This document shows, one piece after another, positions 50,757 to 59,889 of a DNA stretch of 64,000 bases. How positions within the stretch are numbered: position 1 is the first letter of the stretch; each line of letters starts with the position of its first letter. The notes under the pieces were generated by a model. The model saw only the letters and a list, made by a program, of their open reading frames with translations. It was not told the DNA's origin and searched no databases. The DNA is taken from contig NZ_LFBV01000011.1 of NCBI RefSeq assembly GCF_001905345.1, positions 186,001 to 250,000 on the forward strand, given 5' to 3'. The stretch is from Streptomyces uncialis (GTDB lineage Bacteria; Actinomycetota; Actinomycetes; Streptomycetales; Streptomycetaceae). Made by a program: the position numbers and the translations under genes.

Positions 50757-51473
50757 TCAGGAGGACGGTGCGTCCAGGTTCGGCTTCCGCCTCACCTCAG
50801 TCACGGACACGCTCTCGTCTGCGGGGGCGCCGAAGGGTTCCGCGATCACGCCTGTTCCGGTGCCGATGACTTCCACTGCCAGGCCGGAGCCCATGAACCG
50901 AAGGTCCACTCGGGCGCGCGGGTCGCCGCCGAGGTCGGGCATCTTGTGGATGCGGTCGGTACGGTATCCGGCGGCGATAATGGTCTGCTGAAGTGCGCTG
51001 TAGGTGGTATGCGGCTTTCCGGCTGCTTTGGTGGTCAGGCGCTCGGCGTGCTTGGCGGCGGCGCACTTTTCGATTTCGCCGAGTTCGACTTCCTGTGGCG
51101 GGCCGGACCGCATGGGCTTGTCGGGCATCTCACCTGACTCATCGACGGGGATGGGTATGTCGCCGTTCGCGTCAGGTGTCCCGGCGGGCTTGTCGGTGCG
51201 GGGGGCTGCACCGCTGGGGATGCCGCCGGGCAGTGTCCCGGGATCCGGTGCGGCGCCGCTGCCGCTGGGGGCGTCGGGGGAGCATTGGCGTGCGAACTTG
51301 TTGAGGAGGTCGAGGAACTGCTTCTCGGTGGGCTGCCGGGCGGGTGAGGCGGAGACCTGGGAGCCGACCGGGGTGGTGGAGGTGGATGAGGCTGTCTGGG
51401 TGCCGCAGGCGGTCAGGGCGAGGGAGCCCGCAGCCGCTATGACGACGGATCCAGTGAAGCGAATTGATGGCAT
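50757..51473 (-). CDS. Lipoprotein of unknown function
   Basis: 238 residues. Lipoprotein signal with lipobox LTAC (SVVIAAAGSLALTACGTQ). A Ser/Thr/Pro-rich linker follows to about residue 45, then FLDLLNKFARQCSPDA, a Pro/Gly-rich stretch, and a C-terminal domain IEKCAAAKHAERLTTKAAGK to DLRFMGSGLAVEVIGTGTGV. Two Cys could form a disulfide. No family recognised. Stands alone between an IS3 remnant and a transposase remnant. Confidence 0.75.
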   Translation of the reverse strand: MPSIRFTGSVVIAAAGSLALTACGTQTASSTSTTPVGSQVSASPARQPTEKQFLDLLNKFARQCSPDAPSGSGAAPDPGTLPGGIPSGAAPRTDKPAGTPDANGDIPIPVDESGEMPDKPMRSGPPQEVELGEIEKCAAAKHAERLTTKAAGKPHTTYSALQQTIIAAGYRTDRIHKMPDLGGDPRARVDLRFMGSGLAVEVIGTGTGVIAEPFGAPADESVSVTEVRRKPNLDAPSS

Positions 51474-52182
51474 AGATGAATCTTTGCCGCACGCTCACAG
51501 GGGCGCATGAGTATGCGTACTCATGGCTTGATTACGCCAAAGCAGTCGTAGAGATCTGTGGATCAATTGACCTCGGTCTCGTTGCGATGGCTCGATTTCG
51601 ACGAGTTCGGTTTCGAATCCGTCATCGTTCTCCAGGAAAGGCCCCGGCGCAGTTCCGCGCTGCCCGGTTTCATGATGTTGATCAGATGTCGTGAACGGCG
51701 CAAGCGTCCCGTGGTGGAGTAGGTCGCGGCGGGCGTGGGCGATGCCGGCTCGTCCGGCGAGGCGGATCGTACTGATGGCCAGGTTGCGGAAGCCGGCCGT
51801 CGCCCGCAGAGCCGTACTGGTCCCGACCTGCGAGTCGTCCTCGTGGAAGGTGACGTCCGGGTCGGATCAGGCGGGCTTGGTGCTGATCATGACGGGGTGG
51901 TTCTCCTGTCGGTGCCCTCTCAGGCTCACCCGCCGAAGCGGGAAGTCTCACCCAAGGCTGACAGGGAGGGAATCGATGACCGTCCCAGGACCATTCGGCA
52001 AGGTATCCCTTTCGCGGGTCACCCGTCGCCGATCCACAGTTTTCGAGTATTGCTCCGGGTCTCAAAAACGCTCATAAATGGAGGAGTGGGCTCCAGTTAT
52101 ACGGTCTTGCAGGCACATGTTCGGATCGCATAAGTTCCCGGATTGTTGATCAGAGCTCGTCAACTTGACCGAAGGGAACACA
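51474..52182. other. Intergenic stretch containing a transposase remnant
   Basis: Base composition is unusually low in GC at 51480-51640 and 52030-52170, which probably hold the promoters of the lipoprotein and the YD-repeat/PLA2 gene. The transposase tail (listed separately) lies in between. Confidence 0.5.
51690..51880 (-). pseudogene. Transposase C-terminal remnant (ISAs1/IS4 type)
   Basis: The minus strand reads FHEDDSQVGTSTALRATAGF, RNLAISTIRLAGRAGIAHAR, RDLLHHG, matching the conserved tail of DDE transposases of the ISAs1/IS4 kind (…RTGS..R.MATLRNLAI…). No catalytic part remains. Confidence 0.65.
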
Positions 52183-53799
52183 GTGCGCAAAATCGCGCTT
52201 CCTGTGATAGCGGCGGCCTCCCTGGCCATGCTGCTGCCGCAGTCACCCGCCGTCGCCGACACCACGCCCAGCGCGCCTCTGGCCGACGGCACGGTCACCA
52301 CCATCGGCCCCGGCCTGTACGAGTCTGCCACCGACACGTACACCGTCACCGAGAACGATGTCCCCGCCGGGCTGATGGGCCGCTCCCATGCCGTGAACGG
52401 GCAGGGATCCGGTCCCGCCGGCGTTGAGCAGGCGCCTTCCGCGCGTGCAGACCTGGACGTGTTCGGCAAGGCGTGGGAGGCCGAGTTCCTCGGCGGGCAA
52501 CTCAACCGCACCCTCGTCTCCTCCAGTGGTGCGATCACCGTGCAGGACCTGGCGTCGGGTGCCTCCACCCGCTACGACCTGACCGAGTCCATCGCCGGCC
52601 CCAACGGCGGCAGCACCAACACCTACAAGGCCGCTGACGGGTCCACGCTCATGGAGTCCATCGTCTTCGATGACCTGTCCGGGTCGCTGAAGACCACCGT
52701 CGTCGAGACCGTAGAAGTCAACCTTGCCGCCGGCGCCACCGGGGACGACGTTCCCGTGGATGCGTCCGGCGCACCGATTCCGGCCGCTGACCTGAAGCCG
52801 ACCTACGTCTACAAGCAGGTGTCTGGCAGCGGGGACACCTGGCGGGTGACGTCGGTGGGTAACAACGCGTACAAGCCGTCGACCGTCACCTACGACGCGC
52901 AGGGCCGCGTCTCGCAGGCGAAGGACCCGGCGCGTGGCACCGACACTCCGGCGCAGACGCTGAAGGTGAACTACTCCACCGCGACCACTGCCACTTCCAC
53001 GGCGCTGGGTGAAGTGAGTGGTCTGGTGAAGGACATCTCTCTCACGGTCGGTACCACCACACAGACGCTGGCCCGCTACAGCTACGACAGTGCGGGGCTG
53101 CTGAAGAAGGTGGAGAACCCGTCGGCGGGTGACGAGCTGAACGCGTACGCCTATGACGGGTTGAATCGGCTGGACACCGCGACCACTGATGGTGGCGGGA
53201 GGTGGGATCTGAACTTCGGTGCGGAGACCGCTCAGGCGACGGTGACGGAGACGACCGGAACTGTTCCGGATGGCGGCACCGCGATGGCGGGTGCGCCTTC
53301 GATTCAGCAGGGAGAAGGGGTTGTTCCGGCGGCGTCCGACTTCGAGTCCGGTGAGATCAACGCGCCCACCGCGAACCCGTCGTGGTGCAACAACGCCTAT
53401 GAGTGGATGTGGTACACGGCGAGTGGCTGTGCGACGAAGGTCGCTCACTACGGGTGGCGTAACCCGTACTGGAAGGTGACGCCGACGGGGCACTACGTGG
53501 TGGGTATCAACCACGATCACTGCACCTCTGCCAGGGACAAGCCGAACGGCTGGAACTTCATTCCGGCGTGCGACATGCACGACTACGGGTACGGCACGAT
53601 CGGGAACGCCTACAAGGGCTACAAGTGGTACCTGGACAAGGGCAAGGGCGCTCAGGCTGACGTGACGTTCTACAAGACGTTGTACAACTACACCTGCCCC
53701 CGGTACAGCAACAAGAAGTCCTGCCGGGCTACGGCGTACGCGTACTACACGGCTGTCTTCTACTTCGGCCGTCCGAAGAACGGCGCCAACGCCACCTGA
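52183..53799 (+). CDS. Secreted YD-repeat protein with C-terminal phospholipase A2 domain
   Basis: 538 residues from GTG at 52183 (GAAGGGA upstream). Signal peptide VRKIALPVIAAASLAMLL to near AVAD. The central region has RHS/YD-like motifs (VTYDAQGRVSQAKDP, ARYSYDSAGLLKKVENP, AYAYDGLNRLDTATTDG). Residues ~430-530 match bacterial secreted PLA2 (Streptomyces violaceoruber type): DHCTSARDKPNGWNFIPACD MHDYGYG, with the catalytic His-Asp pair and Ca2+ loop, then six or so Cys for disulfides and a final TAYAYYTAVFYFG. PLA2 on a YD-repeat carrier suggests a secreted toxin or lipase. A U-tract terminator follows. Confidence 0.88.
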   Translation: MRKIALPVIAAASLAMLLPQSPAVADTTPSAPLADGTVTTIGPGLYESATDTYTVTENDVPAGLMGRSHAVNGQGSGPAGVEQAPSARADLDVFGKAWEAEFLGGQLNRTLVSSSGAITVQDLASGASTRYDLTESIAGPNGGSTNTYKAADGSTLMESIVFDDLSGSLKTTVVETVEVNLAAGATGDDVPVDASGAPIPAADLKPTYVYKQVSGSGDTWRVTSVGNNAYKPSTVTYDAQGRVSQAKDPARGTDTPAQTLKVNYSTATTATSTALGEVSGLVKDISLTVGTTTQTLARYSYDSAGLLKKVENPSAGDELNAYAYDGLNRLDTATTDGGGRWDLNFGAETAQATVTETTGTVPDGGTAMAGAPSIQQGEGVVPAASDFESGEINAPTANPSWCNNAYEWMWYTASGCATKVAHYGWRNPYWKVTPTGHYVVGINHDHCTSARDKPNGWNFIPACDMHDYGYGTIGNAYKGYKWYLDKGKGAQADVTFYKTLYNYTCPRYSNKKSCRATAYAYYTAVFYFGRPKNGANAT

Positions 53800-53835
53800 C
53801 CGTTCAGGTGAGCGAGTCGGCTTGCTGAGGTGACA

Positions 53836-53873
53836 GGGGTCCGAGCCGTCCTATACCCGCTCGGACCCCTTTT
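53836..53873 (+). terminator. Rho-independent terminator after the PLA2 gene
   Basis: Perfect 11-bp stem GGGGTCCGAGC/GCTCGGACCCC, 12-base loop, then TTTT. A textbook intrinsic terminator, rare for this GC content. Confidence 0.92.
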
Positions 53874-53906
53874 CCATGCCGTCCCCGGAAGAAGGAAGAA
53901 CCCGTT

Positions 53907-56309
53907 TTGAAGCGGCCTATATGGGCTACCGTCACGGCGACGGTAGCAGCCATGGTCCTCGCGGCCATGCCCTCCCCCTACAACCCCATCACCGGCACTG
54001 CGCTGGCGGCTACCAGCGACGCTGTTGATCCGGCCCTCAACGACAAGGTTGCCTCCGGCGGCACCGTCCGCGTCAACGTCGTCACCTCCCAGACATCGGA
54101 GCTGTCCTCTGCGCAAACGGCGGGGGCAACCCTCGTCACCTACAACACGCTTCCCCTGGTCACCTTGCGGGTGAACCAGACCGGGCTCACGAACCTTGAA
54201 TCGCAGCCCGGTGTCATCTCCGTCACCGAAGACGTGCCGGTCAAGGCAACTCTGAACGAATCCACCGTCAAGATCGGGTCCGACAGGGCGACCGCCGCAG
54301 GCAAGACCGGCGCCGGAGTGACGATCGCTGTCCTGGACACCGGAGTGGAGAAGGGGCATCCGTTCCTCGGTGGGCGCGTCAAGCAGGAAGCGTGTTTCTC
54401 CGTCACTGACGCGGGCTACGGTGCCACCAGCCTCTGCCCGGACAGCACGCAGGCTCAGGTGGGTGCCGGTTCAGCTGACACGTCCACCGGCCCGTGCTCG
54501 CTGCTCGGCACGCAGTGCGACCATGGCACTCACGTCGCCGGTATCGCCGCAGGCAACTCGAACAGTGCTGTTGGTGCGCCAAAGCGAGGCGTCGCCCCCG
54601 CAGCTGATATTGCTGCCGTGCAGGTGTTCACCCGGTTCAACGACGACACCTACTGCGGAGCCGGGGGCAGCCCGTGCGTGCTGTCCTTCACCTCTTCGCA
54701 GATCAAGGGCCTGGAGCAGGTGCAGCAGTGGAAGACCGCCGGGGTGAACATTGTCGCCGCGAACATGAGCCTGGGCGGGGCCCGCTGGACCACTGGCTGC
54801 AACGCGGATCCGCGTAAGGCGATCATCGACAGTCTTCTCACCAAGGGTGTCGCCACTGTCATCGCCGCCGGCAACAACGGCTACACCGATGCCGTGTCCG
54901 CGCCCGGCTGTATTGCTTCTGCTGTCACCGTGGGATCGACCACGGACACCGATGAGGTGTCCACGTTCTCCAACCGTGGCCCGCTGCTGGACCTGTTTGC
55001 CCCCGGCACCTCCATCAACTCGTCGGTGACGGGCGGCAATTACGCCTCCAAGAACGGCACTTCGATGGCCACTCCGCACGTTGCGGGGGCTCTGGCTGTG
55101 CTGCGGCAGACGTATCCGGCGGAGACGATCGAATCCCTGGTGTCGCTGCTCGCCACGTCTGGTACGCCCATCTCGTACACGGGAGCGACCACGCCGCGTA
55201 TTGATGTGTACAAGGCCATCACCGCGGTGACTCCGGGGCCTGATCCCACGACGAAGAAGCCGCGTGCGTTCCACATCGACAACGATCAGACGGTTGCCAT
55301 CCCCGATGGTGTGGGCTCTCCGGCCCCTGGACCCGCCGCTACGTCGCCGATCACCGTGGCCGAGTACCCGGGGCAGGCGTCGAACAAGCTGAGCGTGTCG
55401 GTGAACATCACCCACACCTACCGGGGTGATGTGAAGCTGGAGCTGATCTCGCCGACCGGCAAGGTGTTCCTACTGAAGAATTCCTCTGTTTCGGATGGGG
55501 CGGACAACATTGTCGCCGTTTACACGGTGGATGCTTCTGTTGAACCGGCGAACGGCACGTGGAAGCTTCAGATGACCGATGTTGATGACGCTGACACCGG
55601 AAAGCTGAACTGGTGGTCGCTGATCTTCCCGACGCCGTTCGAGAAGAACGCCAACGAGGTCATTGCCGACAACAGCACGCTCGTGTCCGCGATCGACGTC
55701 ACCAACATCAACGGCAACGCGGCCGGGCCGCTCCAGGTGTACGTGAACATGGATCACACCAAGCTCGGTGAGGCTCGTGTTCTCCTGGCGAGCCCGGACG
55801 GCCGGGTGTACACCCTCAAACCGTACGGTTCGGAGCCTGGCGGCAGTCTGGTCACCACATGGGGTGTGGATGCCACGGATGCGGTCGCGAACGGCACATG
55901 GACGCTGAAGGTCACCGACAACGCCACAGGTGACACCGGCACGCTGAAGGGCTGGGCGCTTGGTTTCCCGTCGTATGAGAACCAGACCGTCAAGCCCATC
56001 CCGGACAAGAACTACGAGGAGATCTGGACCAGTGTGTCCAACCTCTTCGGCACCGCGTCTTCGAAGGTCCAGGTGTATGTGGAGGTCGATCACCAGCGTC
56101 ACGCCGACCTGAAGATTGATGTCATCGCCCCGGATGGCTCCATCCATCTCCTCAAGCCGTCCGGTGCGCCTACGGGTGGCGGCACCTTCAAGAAGGTGTA
56201 CACCGTGAATCTTGATGGAAAGTCCGTCAATGGCTGGTGGAAGCTGCGCGTCGACGACCTGACTGTCGGGAACACGGGCACGACGAACAAATTCGCCGTC
56301 CGTTTCTGA
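53907..56309 (+). CDS. Secreted subtilisin-family protease with three P-domain-like modules
   Basis: 800 residues. Signal peptide and propeptide (NVVTSQTSELSSAQ...LNQTGLTNLESQPGV) precede an S8 catalytic domain: Asp in VLDTGVEKGHPF, His in DHGTHVAGIAAG, Asn region AAGNNG, Ser in GTSMATPHVAGAL. After ~residue 445 come three proprotein-convertase P-domain-like repeats (HTYRGDVKLELISPTGK, DHTKLGEARVLLASPDG, DHQRHADLKIDVIAPDG, each with a later NGTW/NGWW). TTG at 53907 is the apparent start, after GGAAGAAGGAAG. It may process the neighbouring PLA2 protein (inference). Confidence 0.92.
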   Translation: MKRPIWATVTATVAAMVLAAMPSPYNPITGTALAATSDAVDPALNDKVASGGTVRVNVVTSQTSELSSAQTAGATLVTYNTLPLVTLRVNQTGLTNLESQPGVISVTEDVPVKATLNESTVKIGSDRATAAGKTGAGVTIAVLDTGVEKGHPFLGGRVKQEACFSVTDAGYGATSLCPDSTQAQVGAGSADTSTGPCSLLGTQCDHGTHVAGIAAGNSNSAVGAPKRGVAPAADIAAVQVFTRFNDDTYCGAGGSPCVLSFTSSQIKGLEQVQQWKTAGVNIVAANMSLGGARWTTGCNADPRKAIIDSLLTKGVATVIAAGNNGYTDAVSAPGCIASAVTVGSTTDTDEVSTFSNRGPLLDLFAPGTSINSSVTGGNYASKNGTSMATPHVAGALAVLRQTYPAETIESLVSLLATSGTPISYTGATTPRIDVYKAITAVTPGPDPTTKKPRAFHIDNDQTVAIPDGVGSPAPGPAATSPITVAEYPGQASNKLSVSVNITHTYRGDVKLELISPTGKVFLLKNSSVSDGADNIVAVYTVDASVEPANGTWKLQMTDVDDADTGKLNWWSLIFPTPFEKNANEVIADNSTLVSAIDVTNINGNAAGPLQVYVNMDHTKLGEARVLLASPDGRVYTLKPYGSEPGGSLVTTWGVDATDAVANGTWTLKVTDNATGDTGTLKGWALGFPSYENQTVKPIPDKNYEEIWTSVSNLFGTASSKVQVYVEVDHQRHADLKIDVIAPDGSIHLLKPSGAPTGGGTFKKVYTVNLDGKSVNGWWKLRVDDLTVGNTGTTNKFAVRF

Positions 56310-56339
56310 ATCCCCCTTCGGAACCGTACGGAGACAACT

Positions 56340-56376
56340 GCGCGCCCCGCCCTTCTCTTCCCGGGGTGGGGCGCGC
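56340..56376 (+). terminator. Terminator hairpin after the protease gene
   Basis: 9-bp perfect stem GCGCGCCCC/GGGGCGCGC with a 19-base loop, 31 bp beyond the stop. Confidence 0.75.
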
Positions 56377-57507
56377 TCCATGCCGGGCAATTGAAAGGAT
56401 GATCGAATCTCATGTCCGCCAACCTCACTACCAGTGACTTGTCGATCTGAAACGCTTTGGGATCCGGCTCGTTGACCGCGAACTTTCGTGACGGGCTGTC
56501 GGATCTCCGGCGGCCAGCACGAAGCCGACTGGAGCCGCCTCCCCGACGAAGTGACCACCCGGCTCCGCCACGCGCACGCCCACCCCGGGCAGATCGCCGA
56601 CACCCTCGACCACGCCGCCCACGCCTTCGGCACCCCGGCACACGGCGCCCGTGTCCGGCCGCCGCCTCGGATACACCGGCACCCGGGCCCGGATCGGGAT
56701 GCCTTCCGCCACGGGGCATCATGCTGCGGGCGCCGCCGATCGGAAGTTCGTTCAATCATTCCTGGGCTGCTGCGAGGCCGGGGGCGGTGCCGGCCGGCTC
56801 GTACGCGAACCCGCTCCACTCCTCCAGAACGCGCGCCTCGTCGGGCCGGAGGTGACTGCGCCGCCGTGCACCGGCCGGTGACGCCGGTAGATGTTCATCG
56901 GCGGGCGGCGCCGCTCGTCGTACGCGGCGCATGGGTTGTCGGCGTCCAGACGCGGGACGGCGCGCGACGGCTGGTCCGACGGTTTGGGTCGGCTGTGCCT
57001 GACCATGCCTCGATGCTCTCAGGCCACGGTCGTGGTCTGCCTGGCGGAGAGTACCTTCGCCCGGGTCCGTGGGGTCGGCGCGGTCAGCACCCCGCGCTCG
57101 GCCACCGGTTCCACTGTCATCCGGAAGCCCCCGTCACGCACACGATCACGGACAACTCGACCGTAGTGCAAGCGAGTTCGACCCGTCCGGCACGTCCCGC
57201 GGTTCCCTGCACGTGACAGCCGACCACCGGCGTCGCCGCCGGAACTCGCGGAGAACGGGGACTGGCCATCCCCTCCACAGCCCGCACCTACTCAGCCCCA
57301 GCACTCACTCAGCGCGACTGCGACCACGTGCGGGTTCACTCCACGTCAGCGCCCGGGGCCAAGTCCCGCCTGGGAGGAACCGGGGGAGAAAGCGCACGGC
57401 TGGGGAGCGCTCAGGGAGAAGCGGCCGCATGACACGGCGCGCCCCTGAAAGACACCGAAAGGACCAACTAGGCAGGTCAGCCCGGGAAACTGCCACCTTT
57501 ACGCAGG
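56377..57507. other. 1.1 kb without a recognisable intact gene (right end of the accessory region)
   Basis: Several frames look partly coding but none is complete: plus strand ADWSRLPDEVTTRLRHAHAH near 56520, minus strand LRPDEARVLEEWSGFAYEPA near 56800. These are probably remnants. No repeats, tRNA or terminator recognised. Confidence 0.5.
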
Positions 57508-57650
57508 TCAGCCCCCCTCGCACGTCAACTTCATGGCGTACGTACCGAGATCGTCGGCCTCGACCACACCGGGCAGCGACCCGCCCTCACGCAGCGGCGT
57601 GATGTAGCGGGTCACGGTAACTTCCGTCAGTATCTCGCCAGGCTGTACGG
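57508..57650 (-). pseudogene. 5' fragment of a HipA-like gene (right copy)
   Basis: Reads EILTEVTVTRYITPLREGGS, LPGVVEADDLGTYAMKL then diverges and stops. It equals residues 1-36 of the complete gene at 20363-21190. The start codon position is ATA instead of ATG. The shared 53-bp core is identical to the left copy; outside the core the two differ. It should be the original chromosomal 5' end, cut from its gene by the inserted element. Confidence 0.85.
57527..57579. repeat. Right copy of 53-bp perfect direct repeat (att-like)
   Basis: Identical to 21084-21136 and in the same orientation, 36.4 kb away. It marks the right border of the accessory region, just before TctC-type chromosomal genes. 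Confidence 0.85.
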
Positions 57651-57743
57651 CGTGCCCCGGGTGGGCGCCCATGGATCTGCCGGTCTCATGCCGTGGTGGT
57701 GGATGGCCGCGCACGGTGGCGGTCACCCACCACGGGGCTCGGA

Positions 57744-58736
57744 TCAGTTCTTGGCCAGGCCCAGCTCGCCGAGGATCTCCTTGACCCGGCTGTTCTCCTC
57801 CTTGAGCCATGTCGCGAACTCGTCACCGGCGAGGAAGTTGTCGTTCCAGGCGTTCTCCGCGGCGATGTCCTTCCAGCCCTCTGTGCCGTGCATCTCCTTG
57901 AGCGTCTCGACGTACCGGGTCTTGAGCGCGTCGTCCAGATCACCCGGGGCCATCATCGAGCGCCAGTTCTGGAATTCCAGGGACTTGTCGACGTCAGCGG
58001 CGGTCTGCTCGAAGGGGGGGCCGTCGACGGGCTCAAGTGACGAGACGAGGAGGCCCTTCACCCTGCCGCTCTTGATCTGGGGGGCGAACTCGCTGAGCCC
58101 CGAGACGCCGGCCTGGGCCTTGCCGCTGAGGAGCGCGGTCGTCGCCTCGCCGCCGCCGCTGTTGGGCACGTACTTGATGTCGGCGGGCTTGACACCGTAG
58201 TGCCGGGCGAGCAGACCTATGTAGATGTGGTCGGCGCTTCCCACCGAGCCGCCCGCGATGGCGACCGATTCGGGGTCCTCCTTGATCGCCGCGAACAGGT
58301 CGTCGACCGACTTGTAGGGCGAGTTCGTCGGCGTGACGACGACCTCGTACTCGCCCATGAGGCGGGCGAGGGGCGTGAGGTCGTCGAGCGTGGCTTCGGT
58401 CCCGTTGCTGATGACGCCGCTCATCATCGCCAGCCCCGAGGTGATCCAGAGATCCTCCTTGCCCTTCTGGGGCGCGAACTTGGAGAGGGCGACGGTGCCG
58501 GAGGCCCCGGCGACATTCGTGACCTCGGGCGACTTCGCGAGCCCGGCGAATCTCAGCGCGTCCTGGGTGCCGCGGGCGGTTCGGTCCCAACCGCTGCCAG
58601 GCGCGGCCGGCGCGATGATCTCAAGACGGTCGAGCGCTTCGGGCTCGGCGTCCGAGGCCGGGTCCTCACTGCTACCGCATGCGCTGAGGGCAAGGACAGC
58701 GGCCGCAGTTGTGGCGGCGGTGCGGGTGATCTTCAT
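57744..58736 (-). CDS. Tripartite tricarboxylate transporter solute-binding protein (TctC)
   Basis: 330 residues, lipoprotein with lipobox LSAC (TTAAAVLALSACGSSE). TctC landmarks: IIAPAAPGSGWDRTAR at the start of the mature protein, ITSGLAMM, and GSADHIYIGLLARHYGVKP, all around the carboxylate-binding cleft. The membrane partners TctA/TctB are not in the window, so it is solitary here. Divergent from a GntR gene across two TGTATACA palindromes, which probably regulate it. AAGGAAG precedes the ATG. Confidence 0.92.
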   Translation of the reverse strand: MKITRTAATTAAAVLALSACGSSEDPASDAEPEALDRLEIIAPAAPGSGWDRTARGTQDALRFAGLAKSPEVTNVAGASGTVALSKFAPQKGKEDLWITSGLAMMSGVISNGTEATLDDLTPLARLMGEYEVVVTPTNSPYKSVDDLFAAIKEDPESVAIAGGSVGSADHIYIGLLARHYGVKPADIKYVPNSGGGEATTALLSGKAQAGVSGLSEFAPQIKSGRVKGLLVSSLEPVDGPPFEQTAADVDKSLEFQNWRSMMAPGDLDDALKTRYVETLKEMHGTEGWKDIAAENAWNDNFLAGDEFATWLKEENSRVKEILGELGLAKN

Positions 58737-58778
58737 GGAAGCTTCCTTGTCTCTCCGGCAGGTGCCTGGAGAACCGGA

Positions 58779-58788
58779 ATGTATACAT
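58779..58788. promoter_or_regulatory. GntR-type operator, ATGTATACAT
   Basis: Perfect 10-bp palindrome with core TGTATACA, 43 bp upstream of tctC. The core is shared with 58843-58852; the centres are 64 bp apart, about six helical turns. Confidence 0.75.
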
Positions 58789-58842
58789 ACGGAGGTGAGC
58801 CCACAAGAGTTCACGCGCATTTCGCACTCACTCGTAACCATG

Positions 58843-58852
58843 GTGTATACAC
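58843..58852. promoter_or_regulatory. GntR-type operator, GTGTATACAC
   Basis: Perfect 10-bp palindrome ending 7 bp before the gntR ATG, well placed for autorepression. Confidence 0.75.
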
Positions 58853-58859
58853 TGCATCC

Positions 58860-59579
58860 ATGTTGACCACTCCCCCCACAGCCGCAGGACGCGCCTACGC
58901 GCAACTGCGGTCGGAGATCCTTGACGGCGTTCTGCCACCGGGCGCCCACCTCCTGGAGGTGGAACAGTCCGAGCGCCTGGGGGTCTCCCGCACACCGGTG
59001 CGCGAAGCCCTGAGCCGCCTTGCCGCAGAGGGTCTCGCCGAGCCGTCGGGGAAACGGGGCCTCGTGATCACGCAGGTCGACGACCGGTACGTGCGCAGCC
59101 TCTTCGAGCAGCGTTCCTGCCTTGAGTCCCAGGCCGCCCAGCTCGCCGCCTTACGCGGTGAGCCCGCGGTCTTCGCGGAGTTCGGGGACCACTTCACGCA
59201 GTGGCATGACCTCTTCCGGGGTGCCGCGGTCTCCGACGGGCAGGTGAGCGACTACTTCGCACTCATCCGGCGCTTCGACGAGGCCGTCAACGAGGCGACG
59301 GACAACTCCTTCCTGGTCGACGCGATGGAGAACCTGCGGACCCACGTCGCCCGTGTGCGCCGTATGGCCGGCCACTCCCGGAGCAGGCTCGAAGCGTCCG
59401 CCTCGGAGCACGCGCTCATCGCGCGGGCCATCTCCCGCCGCGATGCCGCGCTCTCCGTCCACGCCACGCGTGTTCATCTGCACAACAGCGTCGAACACTT
59501 CCGCCGGTCCTGGCGTCCCGCCGAGACGGAACCGACCGAAGGGCAACTCCCCACCACAGCAACGGAGACGCCCGGATGA
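58860..59579 (+). CDS. GntR-family regulator (FCD/FadR type)
   Basis: 239 residues. Winged helix: GRAYAQLRSEILDGVLPPGA, LLEVEQSERLGVSRTPVREA, LSRLAAEGLAEP. The all-helical FCD ligand domain follows with Asp/His positions (RRFDEAVNEATDN, EHALIARAISRRDA, VHLHNSVEHF) that bind a metal and a carboxylate. Given the adjacent TctC, the ligand is probably a di- or tricarboxylate. The frame is open upstream across the intergenic operators, but ATG at 58860 fits the family start. Confidence 0.92.
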   Translation: MLTTPPTAAGRAYAQLRSEILDGVLPPGAHLLEVEQSERLGVSRTPVREALSRLAAEGLAEPSGKRGLVITQVDDRYVRSLFEQRSCLESQAAQLAALRGEPAVFAEFGDHFTQWHDLFRGAAVSDGQVSDYFALIRRFDEAVNEATDNSFLVDAMENLRTHVARVRRMAGHSRSRLEASASEHALIARAISRRDAALSVHATRVHLHNSVEHFRRSWRPAETEPTEGQLPTTATETPG

Positions 59580-59889
59580 AGAACCGTCCCGTCCGGTCCC
59601 ACCAGGCCATCGGCCAGGCACCGCACACCGATTACCACAGCCCGGGAGTCCCGCGAGGGCGGGATCTCCTCATGGAAGGCGTACGCGCCCGGGTTCGCCG
59701 GCAGGCTCGCGGTCGCGCGCGACAACTGGTGGACACGTGCGCACCCTGGACGAATTCTCCCGGGTACGTGCCGCGATCGCTGTACCGCCCCTCGTCAGCA
59801 TGACCGAGTTCGTCGTACGGCGTGACTCCCGTGAATCCACGGACCGGGTGACGCCGTGCGGCCGGGGGTCCGCTGCCAGGCCCCGCACG
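59580..59889. other. Intergenic region, no firm gene
   Basis: A plus-strand ATG overlaps the gntR stop (ATGA at 59576) and opens a 75-codon frame (KNRPVRSHQAIGQAPHTDYH...) without family resemblance; it may be the start of a gene truncated long ago. Otherwise nothing. Confidence 0.4.

Noticed and set aside
57651..57810. Extension of the HipA fragment to an upstream start
   Set aside because: The added residues do not match the complete HipA-like protein and cross the 3' end of tctC; the ATA at the ancestral start argues for decay.
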